Positions 1-8,359 of a DNA stretch of 64,000 nt are shown piece by piece. Numbering within the stretch: position 1 is the first letter of the stretch; every line of letters begins with the position of its first letter. A program made the translations under genes and the position numbers. This DNA comes from Thermococcus thermotolerans (GTDB taxonomy: Archaea; Methanobacteriota_B; Thermococci; Thermococcales; Thermococcaceae): contig NZ_CP102602.1 of NCBI RefSeq assembly GCF_024707485.1, positions 62,001 through 126,000 on the forward strand. The letters are read 5' to 3'. Below the pieces are notes generated by a model. It saw only the letters and a program-made list of their open reading frames with translations. It was not told the DNA's origin and ran no database searches.

Positions 1-238
1 TTATCCCGGCCGAGCCAAGCATATGGCCCGCTGGATAGAGCTTCGCCTTGAAATCGCCGAGGTAGAATCTCTTTCCGAACTCGATTTCCCTGTAAAAGCC
101 GCCCTTCCTGAGGTGGCTGAGGAACTTGGTCGCCCTGGTGGCGAATATAATCTCCCCGCTGACGAAGTGGTCGGTGTGGGCGTGGCTCTGGAAGGCGAAG
201 CGAGCCGAGCTGTCGAGGCCGACGTTACCTATTATCAT
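1..238 (-). CDS. Beta-lactamase-fold RNA 3'-end processing factor (partial)
   Basis: The gene runs off the left edge; only its first 79 or so residues are present. The translation opens MIIGNVGLDSSARFAF and carries the metallo-beta-lactamase motif HAHTDH near residues 19-24, which binds the two catalytic zinc ions in this fold. A later YPAGHMLGSAG segment matches the next conserved histidine motif. Such proteins in Thermococcales are annotated as exonucleases or mRNA 3'-end processing factors (CPSF/KH-less type). I chose the ATG at 238; the frame stays open a little upstream, so a longer start is possible. It is divergent from the mutase gene and shares its 130-bp control region. The family is clear, the exact substrate is not. 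Confidence 0.82.
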   Translation of the reverse strand, partial: MIIGNVGLDSSARFAFQSHAHTDHFVSGEIIFATRATKFLSHLRKGGFYREIEFGKRFYLGDFKAKLYPAGHMLGSAGI

Positions 239-281
239 CCTCTCAAGATAGGCTAGAATCCTTTTAGGGCTTCCGGAAGAT

Positions 282-294
282 GGATAATTTATCC
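282..294. promoter_or_regulatory. Perfect dyad upstream of the mutase large subunit gene
   Basis: GGATAATTTATCC is a perfect 13-base palindrome about its central T. Related dyads lie at 35317-35329 and 35857-35869 before the other methylmalonyl-CoA genes. It may be an operator. On the minus strand it could also serve as the TATA region of the divergent gene, since it lies about 50 bases before that start. Confidence 0.5.
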
Positions 295-320
295 AAAGTC
301 AAGCCCAACCTTTAGTTATG
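291..320 (+). promoter_or_regulatory. Conserved upstream element shared with mcmA2
   Basis: This 30-base stretch agrees at 27 positions with 35326-35355, upstream of the B12-binding mutase subunit. Its core AAGCCCAACCTT also recurs before meaB (35832-35844). It ends eight bases before the TATA box, a place typical of activator sites in Thermococcales. The function is inferred. Confidence 0.6.
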
Positions 321-327
321 TAAAAGC

Positions 328-337
328 TTTTTATATG
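328..337 (+). promoter_or_regulatory. TATA box of the mutase large subunit gene
   Basis: TTTTTATATG is preceded by the BRE-like TAAAAGC and lies about 35 bases before the chosen start at 368, leaving room for a short leader containing the GGCAGGTGGTAGGC ribosome binding site. Confidence 0.7.
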
Positions 338-367
338 CCGGCGCCCAAATAGGGGCAGGTGGTAGGC

Positions 368-2056
368 ATGACTTTCGATAAGGAGAAGCTCGCGAAGATT
401 AGGGAGGAGGAAAAGCGCTGGGACGAAACGACGGTTAAAAAGTTCATCGAGAAGAGGCCCGAGAGGAAGGAGAGGTTCATGACCGATGACGGTTTTGAGA
501 TAAAGAGGATTTACACCCCCGCTGACCTTGGGGAAGACTGGGACTATCTGGAAAAGCTCGGCTTCCCTGGCGAGTACCCGTTCACCCGTGGCGTCTATGC
601 GACCATGTACCGCGGAAGGTTCTGGACGATGAGGCAGTATGCCGGTTTTGGAACTGCTGAGGAGTCTAACAGGCGCTACAAGTACCTCTTAGAGCAGGGA
701 CAGACCGGTCTGAGTGTCGCCTTCGACCTGCCGACCCAGATAGGCTACGACTCCGACCACCCGATGAGCGAGGGTGAAGTAGGAAAGGTCGGCGTTGCCA
801 TCGACTCTCTCTGGGACATGCGCGTCCTCTTCGACGGAATCCCGCTCGACAGGGTTTCCACTTCGATGACCATAAACTCGACCGCGGCAAACCTTCTCGC
901 GATGTACATCCTCGTGGCTGAAGAGCAGGGCGTCCAGCCCCACCAGCTCCGCGGGACGGTCCAGAACGACATCTTGAAGGAGTACATCGCGCGCGGTACT
1001 TACATCTTCCCGCCGCAGCCGAGTATGCGCCTCACGACCGACATCATCATGTACTGCGCCGAGCACGTGCCGAAGTGGAACCCGATTTCGATAAGCGGCT
1101 ATCACATCCGCGAGGCTGGAGCAAACGCGGTTCAGGAGGTCGCGTTCACTTTGGCGGACGGTATCGAGTACGTCAAGGCCGTCATAGACAGGGGCATGGA
1201 CGTTGACAAGTTCGCCGGAAGGCTGAGCTTCTTCTTCAACGCCCACAACAACTTCCTTGAGGAGATAGCCAAGTTTAGAGCCGCGAGGAGGCTCTGGGCT
1301 TACATAATGAAGGAGTGGTTCAACGCCAAGAACCCGAGGAGCATGCTCCTGCGCTTCCACACTCAGACGGCCGGTTCTACTTTGACGGCCCAGCAGCCGG
1401 AGAACAACATAGTCAGGGTTGCCATTCAGGCTTTAGCCGCTGTGCTCGGCGGAACTCAGTCCCTGCACACCAACTCCTACGACGAGGCTCTTAGTCTCCC
1501 GACAGAGAAGAGCGTCAGGATAGCCCTCAGGACGCAGCAGATTATCGCCTACGAGAGCGGCGTCGTTGACACGATAGACCCGCTCGGAGGTTCGTACTAC
1601 ATCGAGTGGCTCACCGACCACATCTACGAAGAAGCTTTGAAGTACATCGAGAAGATTCAAAAGATGGGCGGCATGATGAGGGCCATTGAGAGGGGCTACA
1701 TCCAGAAGGAGATCGCTGAGAGCGCCTACAAGTATCAGAAGGAAGTCGAGGAGAAGAAGCGCATCATCGTCGGCGTGAACGAGTTCATCGTTGATGAGCC
1801 GCTCGACGTCGAGATACTCAAGGTGGACCCGAGCATCAGGGAGAAGCAGATTGAGCGCCTTAAGAAGCTCCGCTCCGAGAGGGACAGCAAGAAGGTTGAA
1901 GAGGCCCTCGATAAGCTCAGGAGGGCGGCAGAAACCGAGGACGAGAACCTCATGCCCTACATCATCGAGGCCCACAGACACCTCGCGACCCTCGGAGAGG
2001 TCACCGACGTTCTCCGCGAGGTCTGGGGCGAGTATCGCGCTCCGCTGATATTCTGA
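368..2056 (+). CDS. Methylmalonyl-CoA mutase, large (alpha) subunit N-terminal domain
   Basis: This 562-residue protein is the TIM-barrel, substrate-binding part of adenosylcobalamin-dependent methylmalonyl-CoA mutase, which interconverts (R)-methylmalonyl-CoA and succinyl-CoA. Family-typical segments are visible: [19 protein letters not shown] near residue 67, [19 protein letters not shown] near 115 and [19 protein letters not shown] near 330. The B12-binding domain is absent, as usual for archaea, and is encoded separately at 35402-35833. An upstream in-frame GTG at 359 exists, but the ATG at 368 sits correctly behind GGCAGGTGGTAGGC. The gene stands alone here, 33 kb from its partner subunit, MeaB and epimerase, yet shares an upstream element with them. 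Confidence 0.95.
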   Translation: MTFDKEKLAKIREEEKRWDETTVKKFIEKRPERKERFMTDDGFEIKRIYTPADLGEDWDYLEKLGFPGEYPFTRGVYATMYRGRFWTMRQYAGFGTAEESNRRYKYLLEQGQTGLSVAFDLPTQIGYDSDHPMSEGEVGKVGVAIDSLWDMRVLFDGIPLDRVSTSMTINSTAANLLAMYILVAEEQGVQPHQLRGTVQNDILKEYIARGTYIFPPQPSMRLTTDIIMYCAEHVPKWNPISISGYHIREAGANAVQEVAFTLADGIEYVKAVIDRGMDVDKFAGRLSFFFNAHNNFLEEIAKFRAARRLWAYIMKEWFNAKNPRSMLLRFHTQTAGSTLTAQQPENNIVRVAIQALAAVLGGTQSLHTNSYDEALSLPTEKSVRIALRTQQIIAYESGVVDTIDPLGGSYYIEWLTDHIYEEALKYIEKIQKMGGMMRAIERGYIQKEIAESAYKYQKEVEEKKRIIVGVNEFIVDEPLDVEILKVDPSIREKQIERLKKLRSERDSKKVEEALDKLRRAAETEDENLMPYIIEAHRHLATLGEVTDVLREVWGEYRAPLIF

Positions 2057-2077
2057 GATCCCAACTCTTCTCCAAAA

Positions 2078-2087
2078 CTTTTTTAAC
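2078..2087 (+). promoter_or_regulatory. TATA box of the CGP-CTERM protein gene
   Basis: CTTTTTTAAC lies about 30-40 bases before the ATG at 2118, in the short gap after the mutase gene, so the surface protein probably has its own promoter. Confidence 0.5.
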
Positions 2088-2117
2088 TTTTCTGCGTTGT
2101 TAAAACTGGTGGAGGGT

Positions 2118-4064
2118 ATGAAAAGCCTGCGTGCCATCCTGCTGCTGACAGTTCTGAGTACACTTCTCACTCCAGTTTTTCCTGTGGGGCCTGTGTCCGC
2201 AGGGTATTCGATTCCGGATTACCCCGTCATGATGAGGATAAATGTAGCCAGCAACGGGAGTTTTGCCCTGATTGCAGTCACCCTCTCAGCCTACGGGAAT
2301 CCCCCGAACCACATGTGCCCCATAGATTCGCCCGACACCTACATCGGTTGCAGGGAGTTGTCCTTCAGAGACTACTTGCTTTTTGAGGTCGGTGATGGGC
2401 TAAGGTACGTCAACGTCACCCCCGCTTTGTCCCCCTTCAACTTCACGATCTTCTCGCCGGCCTCCTTAAACGATAAATGGTTTCTCACGGGAAAACGCTC
2501 GCATCATTTTCCTTGTTCATTTGGGGCCTGCGTTGACTCCAACTACACTGTAGTGGAATACTGGTCCGAGGGGAAAACCGTCAGGCAGCCTGCCAATGTC
2601 TCCACCCTAACCGCAAAGGTTCTCCTGGACTTTCCAAAGATCATCTCGTCCAAAGGTGTTGTTTCCGGCGAGAGCCTCCTCTTTTCATTCCCCTACATTA
2701 ACGAGACTTACGCCGTCCCCCTGGATGCCTTTGGGGAATACCTCAAACTGCTGGACTTCAGCGACTCCAGCGGTCTGGACGCGGAGAGATTTTTGGGATT
2801 CTTCCAGGCGGTACCCTTCAGGGATGGGCTCATACTCTACCTCCCAAGCTACGGCCTGGAATCCTATACGAGTGCGCCCTACATGAGCAGGGAATATATT
2901 CTCGTCGAGAACGAATCGAACCCATACATCCCTTACGCCTGGGTGGCTCATTCCGGGCTCGTGTGTTTCCCCGGCAACTCGAGCGGGATATCTCTAACCA
3001 GGGAAATTTTTCCTCCGGTCTTCTACTACCGTAATGGAAAGCTTAGACCCCTCCTGAACTTCTCCCTTGAGGCCCTCAACTGGACTCTAGAGGGTTCGGG
3101 GGAGGGATTCACCTGCACCCGCCCCATTCTGGAAACACCCAACGAGACCAGAGCAAAAGTTGGGGGAGAATCTTTCGTTCCCGACTTGGGGCTTCCTTCA
3201 GAGAAAAACAGGATTTACCTCTCCGTGATCCGACCGTTCCCTCACTACTCTCCCGGGAACACGACAATCATTGATTTTTGCGTGAACCTTGGGAACTGCA
3301 CCCATGCCGAGTTCGATGGGAGGTCGCTTACCTACCTTAAAATCCCGTTTCCAGGCCTTTTCGTTTACTCCCGCGACTCCTGGCTCTACCGCTCCATGAC
3401 GCACGAGGAGTGTAGGGACTTCTGCGCGTACTGGCGAGCTCCCCACTACAACGGCACCTTCAGGTACGACCCTGTAAAAAGGACACTGTCGTTGCTGAGT
3501 CAGGAGAACTTCTCCGGTTCCTGGGGAGAACCGGGCTGGTACCGTGTCTATAAAGCAAACGAGACCTCCCTCAGATTGCTGGACTCCGATTACAATCTCC
3601 ATGATATCCCTCTGAAGAACCTTTTGGAATGCGCCCAGACTCCGGAAGCAGCGAAGATGCTCAGAGGGATCGATTTTGGGGACGGTATTCTCTTCTACTA
3701 CCCCATGTATGCCGCTGAAGTTTCCCTTAAGGAAAAAGAAACCGCAGTGCTGTGGGGTTCCTACGATTCCAGCACTGAGGCTCCGCTCAATAAGACCTGC
3801 ATCCTCTTCTACTATTCGAACGGCAGCATAAAGTTCGCCCTGAGACCCGAAACCGCCCCCGTTGATGTTTCCGTCGGGGACTGGAAGATTGAAATGAGCA
3901 TCCCCTACCTTGATTTGAAAAACAGTACCGACGTCTCCGTGGGAACCAATCACGAAAGTCCGCCCACGTCAACGTCCGGTGGTAGCGGTGGAATATGTGG
4001 CCCTGCCGTGATGGTGGGCCTCTCACCCCTGCCCCTCTTCCTGAGGAGAAAACGCCAGGGATAG
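2118..4064 (+). CDS. CGP-CTERM sorting domain surface protein
   Basis: A secreted 648-residue protein of unknown function. It has a signal peptide (MKSLRAILLLTVLSTLLTP, cleavage near the VSA-GYS boundary at about residue 32), many Asn-X-Ser/Thr sequons and numerous paired cysteines. The C-terminus has a serine/glycine/threonine-rich linker followed by ICGPAVMVGLSPLPLFL and the basic tail RRKRQG. That is the CGP-CTERM signal known only from Thermococcales, thought to direct lipid attachment at the conserved Cys. The ATG at 2118 follows GGTGGAGGGT; the frame opens earlier with a TTG that lacks a binding site. I recognise no catalytic domain in the body of the protein. It presumably sits on the outer face of the membrane. 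Confidence 0.85.
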   Translation: MKSLRAILLLTVLSTLLTPVFPVGPVSAGYSIPDYPVMMRINVASNGSFALIAVTLSAYGNPPNHMCPIDSPDTYIGCRELSFRDYLLFEVGDGLRYVNVTPALSPFNFTIFSPASLNDKWFLTGKRSHHFPCSFGACVDSNYTVVEYWSEGKTVRQPANVSTLTAKVLLDFPKIISSKGVVSGESLLFSFPYINETYAVPLDAFGEYLKLLDFSDSSGLDAERFLGFFQAVPFRDGLILYLPSYGLESYTSAPYMSREYILVENESNPYIPYAWVAHSGLVCFPGNSSGISLTREIFPPVFYYRNGKLRPLLNFSLEALNWTLEGSGEGFTCTRPILETPNETRAKVGGESFVPDLGLPSEKNRIYLSVIRPFPHYSPGNTTIIDFCVNLGNCTHAEFDGRSLTYLKIPFPGLFVYSRDSWLYRSMTHEECRDFCAYWRAPHYNGTFRYDPVKRTLSLLSQENFSGSWGEPGWYRVYKANETSLRLLDSDYNLHDIPLKNLLECAQTPEAAKMLRGIDFGDGILFYYPMYAAEVSLKEKETAVLWGSYDSSTEAPLNKTCILFYYSNGSIKFALRPETAPVDVSVGDWKIEMSIPYLDLKNSTDVSVGTNHESPPTSTSGGSGGICGPAVMVGLSPLPLFLRRKRQG

Positions 4065-4099
4065 CCCCGGGTGGAAAGGCTTAAAACCCCACGAAAAAG

Positions 4100-4109
4100 C
4101 TTAAAAAAG
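4100..4109 (+). promoter_or_regulatory. TATA box of the L39e-L31e-eIF6-L18Ae operon
   Basis: CTTAAAAAAG with the purine-rich ACGAAAAAG upstream forms a BRE/TATA pair about 55 bases before the L39e start. Confidence 0.5.
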
Positions 4110-4158
4110 GATAGCCAAAGCATCAACAGGCATCATGATAATCCCGGGAGGTGTAGTT

Positions 4159-4314
4159 ATGGCGAGAAACAAGCCGCTTGCGAAGAAGCTCAGACTTGCC
4201 AAGGCCGCCAAGCAGAACAGGCGCATTCCGGTCTGGGTCATCGTCAAGACCAACAGGGAGGTCATGACCCACCCCAAGAGGAGAATGTGGAGAAGGACCA
4301 AGCTTAAGGAGTGA
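4159..4314 (+). CDS. rpl39e: 50S ribosomal protein L39e
   Basis: A 51-residue basic protein beginning [16 protein letters not shown] and ending [11 protein letters not shown], the full usual length of L39e. L39e lines the polypeptide exit tunnel of the archaeal and eukaryotic large subunit. The ATG follows GGGAGGTGTAGTT. It is the first gene of a four-gene translation operon; L31e starts ten bases after its stop. The order L39e-L31e-eIF6-L18Ae is conserved in Thermococcales. Its small size makes it easy to miss, but sequence and context leave little doubt. Confidence 0.97.
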   Translation: MARNKPLAKKLRLAKAAKQNRRIPVWVIVKTNREVMTHPKRRMWRRTKLKE

Positions 4315-4324
4315 GGTGATTTAG

Positions 4325-4594
4325 ATGATCAAGCCCGGAGAGGAAGTCATATTCGTCGTTCCCATCAAGAAGATAAAGAAGCGCGTTCCGCGCTGGAAGA
4401 GGGCCCCCAGAGCGGCTCGCTTTGTCCGCGAGTGGATAGCCAGGCACGCCAAGGCTGATGAGGTCATCATAGGCACCGACGTCAACGAAAAGCTCTGGGA
4501 GCGCGGCGCCGAGAAGCCACCCAGCAAGCTCCGCGTTAAGGTTGTTGTTGAGGAGGAAGAGGGCAAGAGGATTGCCAAGGTCTCCCTCGCCTGA
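4325..4594 (+). CDS. rpl31e: 50S ribosomal protein L31e
   Basis: This 89-residue protein starts [19 protein letters not shown] and has the characteristic [19 protein letters not shown] segment followed by [15 protein letters not shown]. It is full length for archaeal L31e, a protein near the tunnel exit that helps dock chaperones and the signal recognition particle. The ribosome binding site GAGGTGAT directly follows the L39e stop, so the two are co-transcribed. eIF6 follows after 27 bases. Confidence 0.97.
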   Translation: MIKPGEEVIFVVPIKKIKKRVPRWKRAPRAARFVREWIARHAKADEVIIGTDVNEKLWERGAEKPPSKLRVKVVVEEEEGKRIAKVSLA

Positions 4595-4621
4595 TTCCTT
4601 TTAATTTAAAGAGGTGACGAG

Positions 4622-5308
4622 ATGCACATAGAAAGGCTCGATTTTGAGAACTCTCCATACCTGGGCGTTTACGGAACTGCCACAGACAGGGTAGTCCTTA
4701 TCAGGGAGGGCCTCGGCGAGAAGAAGCTTGAGGTTCTCAGGGAGGTTCTCAAGGTTCCGCTCATCGAAACGAGCATTATGAAGTCACGCATAGTCGGCAT
4801 ATTTGCGGCCGGAAACTCCAGCGCGATAGTCGTCCCGTGGTACGTCTGGGACGCAGAGCTGGAGAAGATAAACGGCCAGCTTAGGGAGCACGGGATAGAT
4901 ACGGAGGTAGTCCCCTTCCAGAGCACCCTCACGGCCTTCGGCAACCTGATTTTAGCGAACGACAGGGCGGCGCTGGTGAGTGCCAAGTTCACCCGCGAGG
5001 AGGCCAAGAAGCTTGAGGACATACTCGGCGTCGAGGTCGAGAGGGGCATGATCGGTGACTTCCACGCCGTTGGAAGCGTTGGAGTGGTAACCAACAGGGG
5101 CGGTTTGGTCCACCCCGAGGCAACCGATGAGGAGCTTGAGTGGCTCCGCGATCTCTTCAAGGTCGATATTTACGTCGGAACTGCCAATATGGGCGTTCCC
5201 TTCGTTGGCTCCTGCATGCTTGCCAACTCCCACGGTGTCGTCGTTGGACACCTAACAACTGGACCCGAGATTGTGAAGATTGAAGAAGCCTTGGGCTTCC
5301 TTGACTGA
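4622..5308 (+). CDS. eif6: Translation initiation factor 6
   Basis: A 228-residue aIF6. It binds the 50S subunit at the L14/L24e region and blocks premature joining of the 30S subunit. The pentein fold appears as repeated segments of the type GVYGTATDRVVLI, NLILANDRAALVS, VGVVTNRGGLVHP and SCMLANSHGVVVG, each a beta-beta-alpha-beta blade. Length equals the archaeal norm. The ATG follows AGAGGTGACGAG. It sits between two large-subunit protein genes, as in other Thermococcales. Confidence 0.97.
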   Translation: MHIERLDFENSPYLGVYGTATDRVVLIREGLGEKKLEVLREVLKVPLIETSIMKSRIVGIFAAGNSSAIVVPWYVWDAELEKINGQLREHGIDTEVVPFQSTLTAFGNLILANDRAALVSAKFTREEAKKLEDILGVEVERGMIGDFHAVGSVGVVTNRGGLVHPEATDEELEWLRDLFKVDIYVGTANMGVPFVGSCMLANSHGVVVGHLTTGPEIVKIEEALGFLD

Positions 5309-5325
5309 TGATGGAGGTGTGAGCT

Positions 5326-5556
5326 ATGGAGGTTAAGGTCTTCCGCGTTAGGGGCGTTTTCGAGAGGAACGGAAAGAGGGAGAGGTTCACCAGGGAGTAC
5401 CGCGGCCTCAAGGCCGAGGACGTCATCGAGATACTCTACTCCGAAGTTGGCAGCAAGCACCGTGTTCCTAGGAACAAGATATGGATCGAGAGCGTGGAAG
5501 AAATAGCCCCCGAAGAGGCCGAGAACCCGATAGTCAGAAAGCTGAGCGGCCTCTGA
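5326..5556 (+). CDS. rpl18a: 50S ribosomal protein L18Ae (LX)
   Basis: A 76-residue protein starting [18 protein letters not shown], with the family signature [17 protein letters not shown] in the second half. It is the archaeal counterpart of eukaryotic L18a (formerly LX). The ATG follows GGAGGTGTGAGCT, and the gene starts 17 bases after the eIF6 stop. It is the last gene here: the prefoldin and FtsY genes that sometimes follow are absent, and the next gene is on the other strand. Confidence 0.96.
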   Translation: MEVKVFRVRGVFERNGKRERFTREYRGLKAEDVIEILYSEVGSKHRVPRNKIWIESVEEIAPEEAENPIVRKLSGL

Positions 5557-5572
5557 TTCCCTTTTCTCTTCC
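5557..5572 (+). terminator. Pyrimidine-rich terminator after L18Ae
   Basis: TTCCCTTTTCTCTTCC directly follows the stop codon. T-rich tracts of this kind end archaeal transcripts without a hairpin. Confidence 0.4.
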
Positions 5573-5634
5573 CCAGCAACTCAAACTCACTCTAAGCGAT
5601 TCTTCGCGGGGAAGTTTGGAAGAAATTTATAGAA

Positions 5635-6240
5635 TCAGGTCCCCTTCCCCCTCCAGCCAAGAACCCTCGACTGGTAGTGTCTCTTCGGGAATATCTCCAG
5701 CGGATCCATTCCCCTCTCGCGGAGGATATGCCTGAGCTCGACCTCGTAGTCTGCCTTCTCCAGTTCTTCGCTCTCCCGGATTTCAACGACGAAGAGCCTC
5801 TCCGTCAGCTCGCGTATCGTCTTGTAACCGAGGCCGAGGAGGGGCCTTATGTAGGCGACGTTGAATCTGTCCTCCAGCGAGCGGGCCTTCGGAAGGTCGA
5901 GGAAAGGAACCCTGTCGTCCCTCCTTGTCCCATCGCTGACCCTCTCGACTTCAGGCATCGCCGCTATCGCCTCAAGAGCCCTCTCGTGGATGAACTGAAT
6001 GGCGTTGTTGGGGTGGCCGTCTTTGATTGCCATATCTGCCGCTCTCTCCAGAATCTCCCGCGGGAGGTAGACGACCTGATGCTCGAAGCCGAGTCTTTCT
6101 GCAGTCTCTCTTGCGAAGCTCCAGTTGTCGAGGAGGCCAAAGCTGACCGTTATCAATCTCACATCGTAGCCGAGCCTGGTGAGAATCCACGCACTCAAAC
6201 TTGAGTCCTTGCCGCCGGAGTAGAGATGATGTACTTTCAT
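5635..6240 (-). CDS. PP-loop adenine nucleotide alpha-hydrolase (asparagine synthase/ThiI-like)
   Basis: A 201-residue protein starting MKVHHLYSGGKDSSLSAW. The SGGKDSS motif at residues 7-13 is the PP-loop that binds ATP and adenylates a substrate. Segments LLDNWSFARETAERLGFEH and DGTRRDDRVPF fit the family COG2117, described as a predicted subunit of a tRNA thiouridine enzyme. I therefore expect a role in tRNA thiolation or a related ATP-dependent amidation or thiolation, but the substrate is not shown by the sequence. The ATG at 6240 follows GGTGGTTACC; the longer open frame upstream has no binding site and runs into the VapB promoter. It is convergent with the ribosomal operon. Confidence 0.85.
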   Translation of the reverse strand: MKVHHLYSGGKDSSLSAWILTRLGYDVRLITVSFGLLDNWSFARETAERLGFEHQVVYLPREILERAADMAIKDGHPNNAIQFIHERALEAIAAMPEVERVSDGTRRDDRVPFLDLPKARSLEDRFNVAYIRPLLGLGYKTIRELTERLFVVEIRESEELEKADYEVELRHILRERGMDPLEIFPKRHYQSRVLGWRGKGT

Positions 6241-6335
6241 GGTAACCACCACTTTGGGTGCAATGGGCGCCTTATTAACCTCACCCTCCAAAAGGGTTAT
6301 TAGACTGGAAGGGCAATACTCTGCTGGTGAGAGTA

Positions 6336-6584
6336 ATGCCAGTTGTGACGAAGAAATACCAGGTGACAATCCCCAAAGAGGTGCGGGAGGCGCTGGGAAT
6401 AAGGGCCGGGGATGAGGTGGTTTTCGTTCGTGAAGGAAACAGGTATGTTCTGATGAAACTGACGGACCTCCTCAAAGAGCTGAGCGAAATAACAGAGGAC
6501 ATAGACGAGACCGTTGAAGAGGTCCGGCAGGGGCTTGCGAGGGGCATAGAGCGCTCTCTCCGCGAGCTGGAGGGAGGGAAATGA
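6336..6584 (+). CDS. vapB: AbrB/SpoVT-type antitoxin (VapB)
   Basis: An 82-residue protein opening MPVVTKKYQVTIPKEVREAL, the swapped-hairpin AbrB DNA-binding fold, with IRAGDEVVFVREGNRYVLM completing it near residue 40. The acidic, amphipathic C-terminus (LSEITEDIDETVEEVRQG) is expected to wrap the toxin. The ATG at 6336 follows GGTGAGAGTA; an in-frame GTG at 6327 is less likely. Its stop overlaps the PIN-domain start by four bases (ATGA), so both are translationally coupled. VapB normally represses its own operon. Confidence 0.9.
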   Translation: MPVVTKKYQVTIPKEVREALGIRAGDEVVFVREGNRYVLMKLTDLLKELSEITEDIDETVEEVRQGLARGIERSLRELEGGK

Positions 6585-6976
6585 AGGTGGTTCTAGACAC
6601 AAACGCCTTCAACAACAGTACTTTTTTGGAATGGTTGATGGAATCGAGCCTTGAACCTGTTACGAGCTCCGTTGTCTACATGGAACTGCTCTACAGGTAC
6701 GCCCGACGCAGAGGCTTGCCCGAAGCAAGGAGCAAGTTGATGGCGATTTTTGGCTCTTTGGCAATCGAGGTTATGGGTTTTGATGAAACATGCGCTGAAC
6801 TCGCTGTGAATTCAGCTATCGGCCGCTGGGACTTCTCCAAAAACGCTAGGGACTATATGATAGGTGCCCTGGCGCTGAAACTCAACGCCCCGCTAATTAC
6901 TTACAACAAGAAGCACTTCGAATGGCTTTCTGAGGTCTTCACACCGGAAGAAGCTATGGAGCGCTTCGGCAAATAG
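6581..6976 (+). CDS. vapC: PIN-domain ribonuclease toxin (VapC)
   Basis: A 131-residue PIN-domain protein. The acidic residues that hold Mg2+ are visible: Asp6 in MKVVLDTNAFN, Glu near residue 34 in SSVVYMELLYRYARR, and Asp near residue 102 in KNARDYMIGALAL. VapC toxins cleave tRNA or rRNA. The context (upstream AbrB antitoxin, ATGA overlap) supports a VapBC module. It sits between a tRNA-enzyme gene and a ribosome-associated operon. No sign of decay is seen. Confidence 0.9.
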   Translation: MKVVLDTNAFNNSTFLEWLMESSLEPVTSSVVYMELLYRYARRRGLPEARSKLMAIFGSLAIEVMGFDETCAELAVNSAIGRWDFSKNARDYMIGALALKLNAPLITYNKKHFEWLSEVFTPEEAMERFGK

Positions 6977-7033
6977 CTTTAAAAGGCCAACCTTTTTAAA
7001 GTGCTTGACCGCGAGAGCTAAGAGGTGAGAGAG

Positions 7034-7450
7034 ATGGAGAAACGCTTACCCGGAAAGGTGAGACGCGCCATAAGGGCGAGATACTACGACATCCCCCCGA
7101 GGGCGTGGATAGGTAAGAGAGGGTTGGATGAGGGCGTTATCGAGGAGATAAACACCCAGCTTGAGAAGGACGGAATCCTGAAGGTGGAGATAAGGAAAGG
7201 GGCTCTCATAAGCACCGAGATGGACCGGCGTCAGCTTGCCGAGAAGGTAGCGGAGATGACGGACAGCGAACTCATCGAGGTTCGCGGCAAAAGGTTTATA
7301 TTGTTCAAACCGAGGGAAGGTTGGGAAAAGTATTTAAGGAAGCTCCAGAGAAAGGAGCTTTCGAAGGAAAAGCGGGAGGAGAAGCCCGTTAAGAAAGTCA
7401 GGCTCGATATCGCTCAATTCAGGAGGAAATTCAAGAAGGGGAGGGATTGA
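7034..7450 (+). CDS. YhbY/CRM-domain RNA-binding protein
   Basis: A 138-residue basic protein. Residues 1-90 form the CRM (YhbY) domain: [20 protein letters not shown] contains the G-K-R/G loop, followed by [14 protein letters not shown]. The tail after residue 100 is rich in Lys and Arg. CRM proteins bind pre-rRNA or the pre-50S particle. The ATG at 7034 follows GAGGTGAGAGAG; the upstream GTG at 7025 lies inside that site. It is immediately followed by the S19e gene, whose start region overlaps its end, consistent with ribosome assembly. Confidence 0.9.
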   Translation: MEKRLPGKVRRAIRARYYDIPPRAWIGKRGLDEGVIEEINTQLEKDGILKVEIRKGALISTEMDRRQLAEKVAEMTDSELIEVRGKRFILFKPREGWEKYLRKLQRKELSKEKREEKPVKKVRLDIAQFRRKFKKGRD

Positions 7451-7452
7451 AA

Positions 7453-7905
7453 GTGGCGACTGTTTACGACGTTCCCGGTGATTTGCTCGTTGAGAGGGTT
7501 GCGCAGAAGCTCAAGGAGATCGAGGCCATAAAGCCGCCCGAGTGGGCGCCCTTCGTCAAGACCGGAAGACACAAGGAGCGCCTTCCCGAGCAGGAGGACT
7601 GGTGGTACTACAGGGTTGCAAGCATCTTCAGGAAGATCTACATCGACGGCCCGGTCGGAATCGAGAGGCTCCGCACCTGGTACGGCGGCAGGAAGAACCG
7701 CGGACACGCTCCGGAGCACTTCTACAAGGCAGGAGGGAGCATCATAAGGAAGGCCCTCCAGCAGCTTGAGGCTGCCGGCTTCGTCCAGAAGGTTCCGGGC
7801 GAGGGCAGGATCGTCACCCCGCAGGGACAGAGCTTCCTCGACAAGATCGCCACCGAGCTCAAGAAGGAGCTTGAGGAGCAGATTCCGGAGCTCAAGAAGT
7901 ACTGA
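7453..7905 (+). CDS. rps19e: 30S ribosomal protein S19e
   Basis: A 150-residue protein with the signatures [34 protein letters not shown] and [20 protein letters not shown] of S19e, needed for 30S maturation. I chose the GTG at 7453, giving [12 protein letters not shown], because GGGGAGGG lies just upstream; a TTG at 7447 would overlap the upstream stop. It is co-transcribed with the CRM protein. A pyrimidine-rich stretch follows the stop. Confidence 0.95.
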   Translation: MATVYDVPGDLLVERVAQKLKEIEAIKPPEWAPFVKTGRHKERLPEQEDWWYYRVASIFRKIYIDGPVGIERLRTWYGGRKNRGHAPEHFYKAGGSIIRKALQQLEAAGFVQKVPGEGRIVTPQGQSFLDKIATELKKELEEQIPELKKY

Positions 7906-8005
7906 GCTCCAGCCATTTTCCCTTGTTGACTTCTCTTGGATCTTCTCGCGTTTCAACCCAATACCTTTTTAACCGGAGGCCTAACCCTATGGTGGGGGTG
8001 AGAGG

Positions 8006-8344
8006 ATGGCCGAGGACATAGAGGAGATCAGGAAGCGCAAGCTCATGGAACTCCAGAAAAAGTACCTTGAGCAGCAGAAGGCGCAGGAAGAGGCCATAAG
8101 GCAGGAGATGGAGCTTGAAGCCCAGCTCAACGCGATAATGAGGAGGATTCTTACCCAGGACGCCAGGGAAAGGCTCGGAAGGGTAAAGCTGGTTCGTCCC
8201 GAACTGGCGAGGCAGGTCGAGCTGGTTCTCGTTCAGCTCTACCAGGCCGGACAGATAAGGGAACCCATAGACGACGCCAAGCTAAAGAAAATACTCGCCC
8301 AGATTGATGCAAGGACGAGACGGGACTTCAAGATTAAGTGGTAG
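8006..8344 (+). CDS. PDCD5/TFAR19-like DNA-binding protein
   Basis: A 112-residue all-helical protein of the PDCD5 family (MAEDIEEIRKRKLMELQKKY...), with the conserved ILTQDARERLGRVKLVRPEL segment near residue 50. Archaeal members bind nucleic acid; their cellular role is not settled. The ATG follows GGGGGTGAGAGG, and the TATA candidate CCTTTTTAACC lies about 35 bases upstream. In many archaea it neighbours S19e, as here. Confidence 0.93.
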   Translation: MAEDIEEIRKRKLMELQKKYLEQQKAQEEAIRQEMELEAQLNAIMRRILTQDARERLGRVKLVRPELARQVELVLVQLYQAGQIREPIDDAKLKKILAQIDARTRRDFKIKW

Positions 8345-8359
8345 CCAGAAGGTGCTCCC

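Noticed and set aside
23-256. 77-codon plus-strand frame at the left edge
   Set aside because: Opposite the metallo-beta-lactamase gene with HAHTDH.
3198-3953. 251-codon minus-strand frame within the CGP-CTERM gene
   Set aside because: Shadow of the surface protein; no promoter or binding site.
4071-4307. 78-codon frame over L39e
   Set aside because: The +1 shadow of the 51-codon L39e gene, which is the true product.
5677-6204. 175-codon plus-strand frame
   Set aside because: Opposite the PP-loop gene, which has the SGGKDSS motif.
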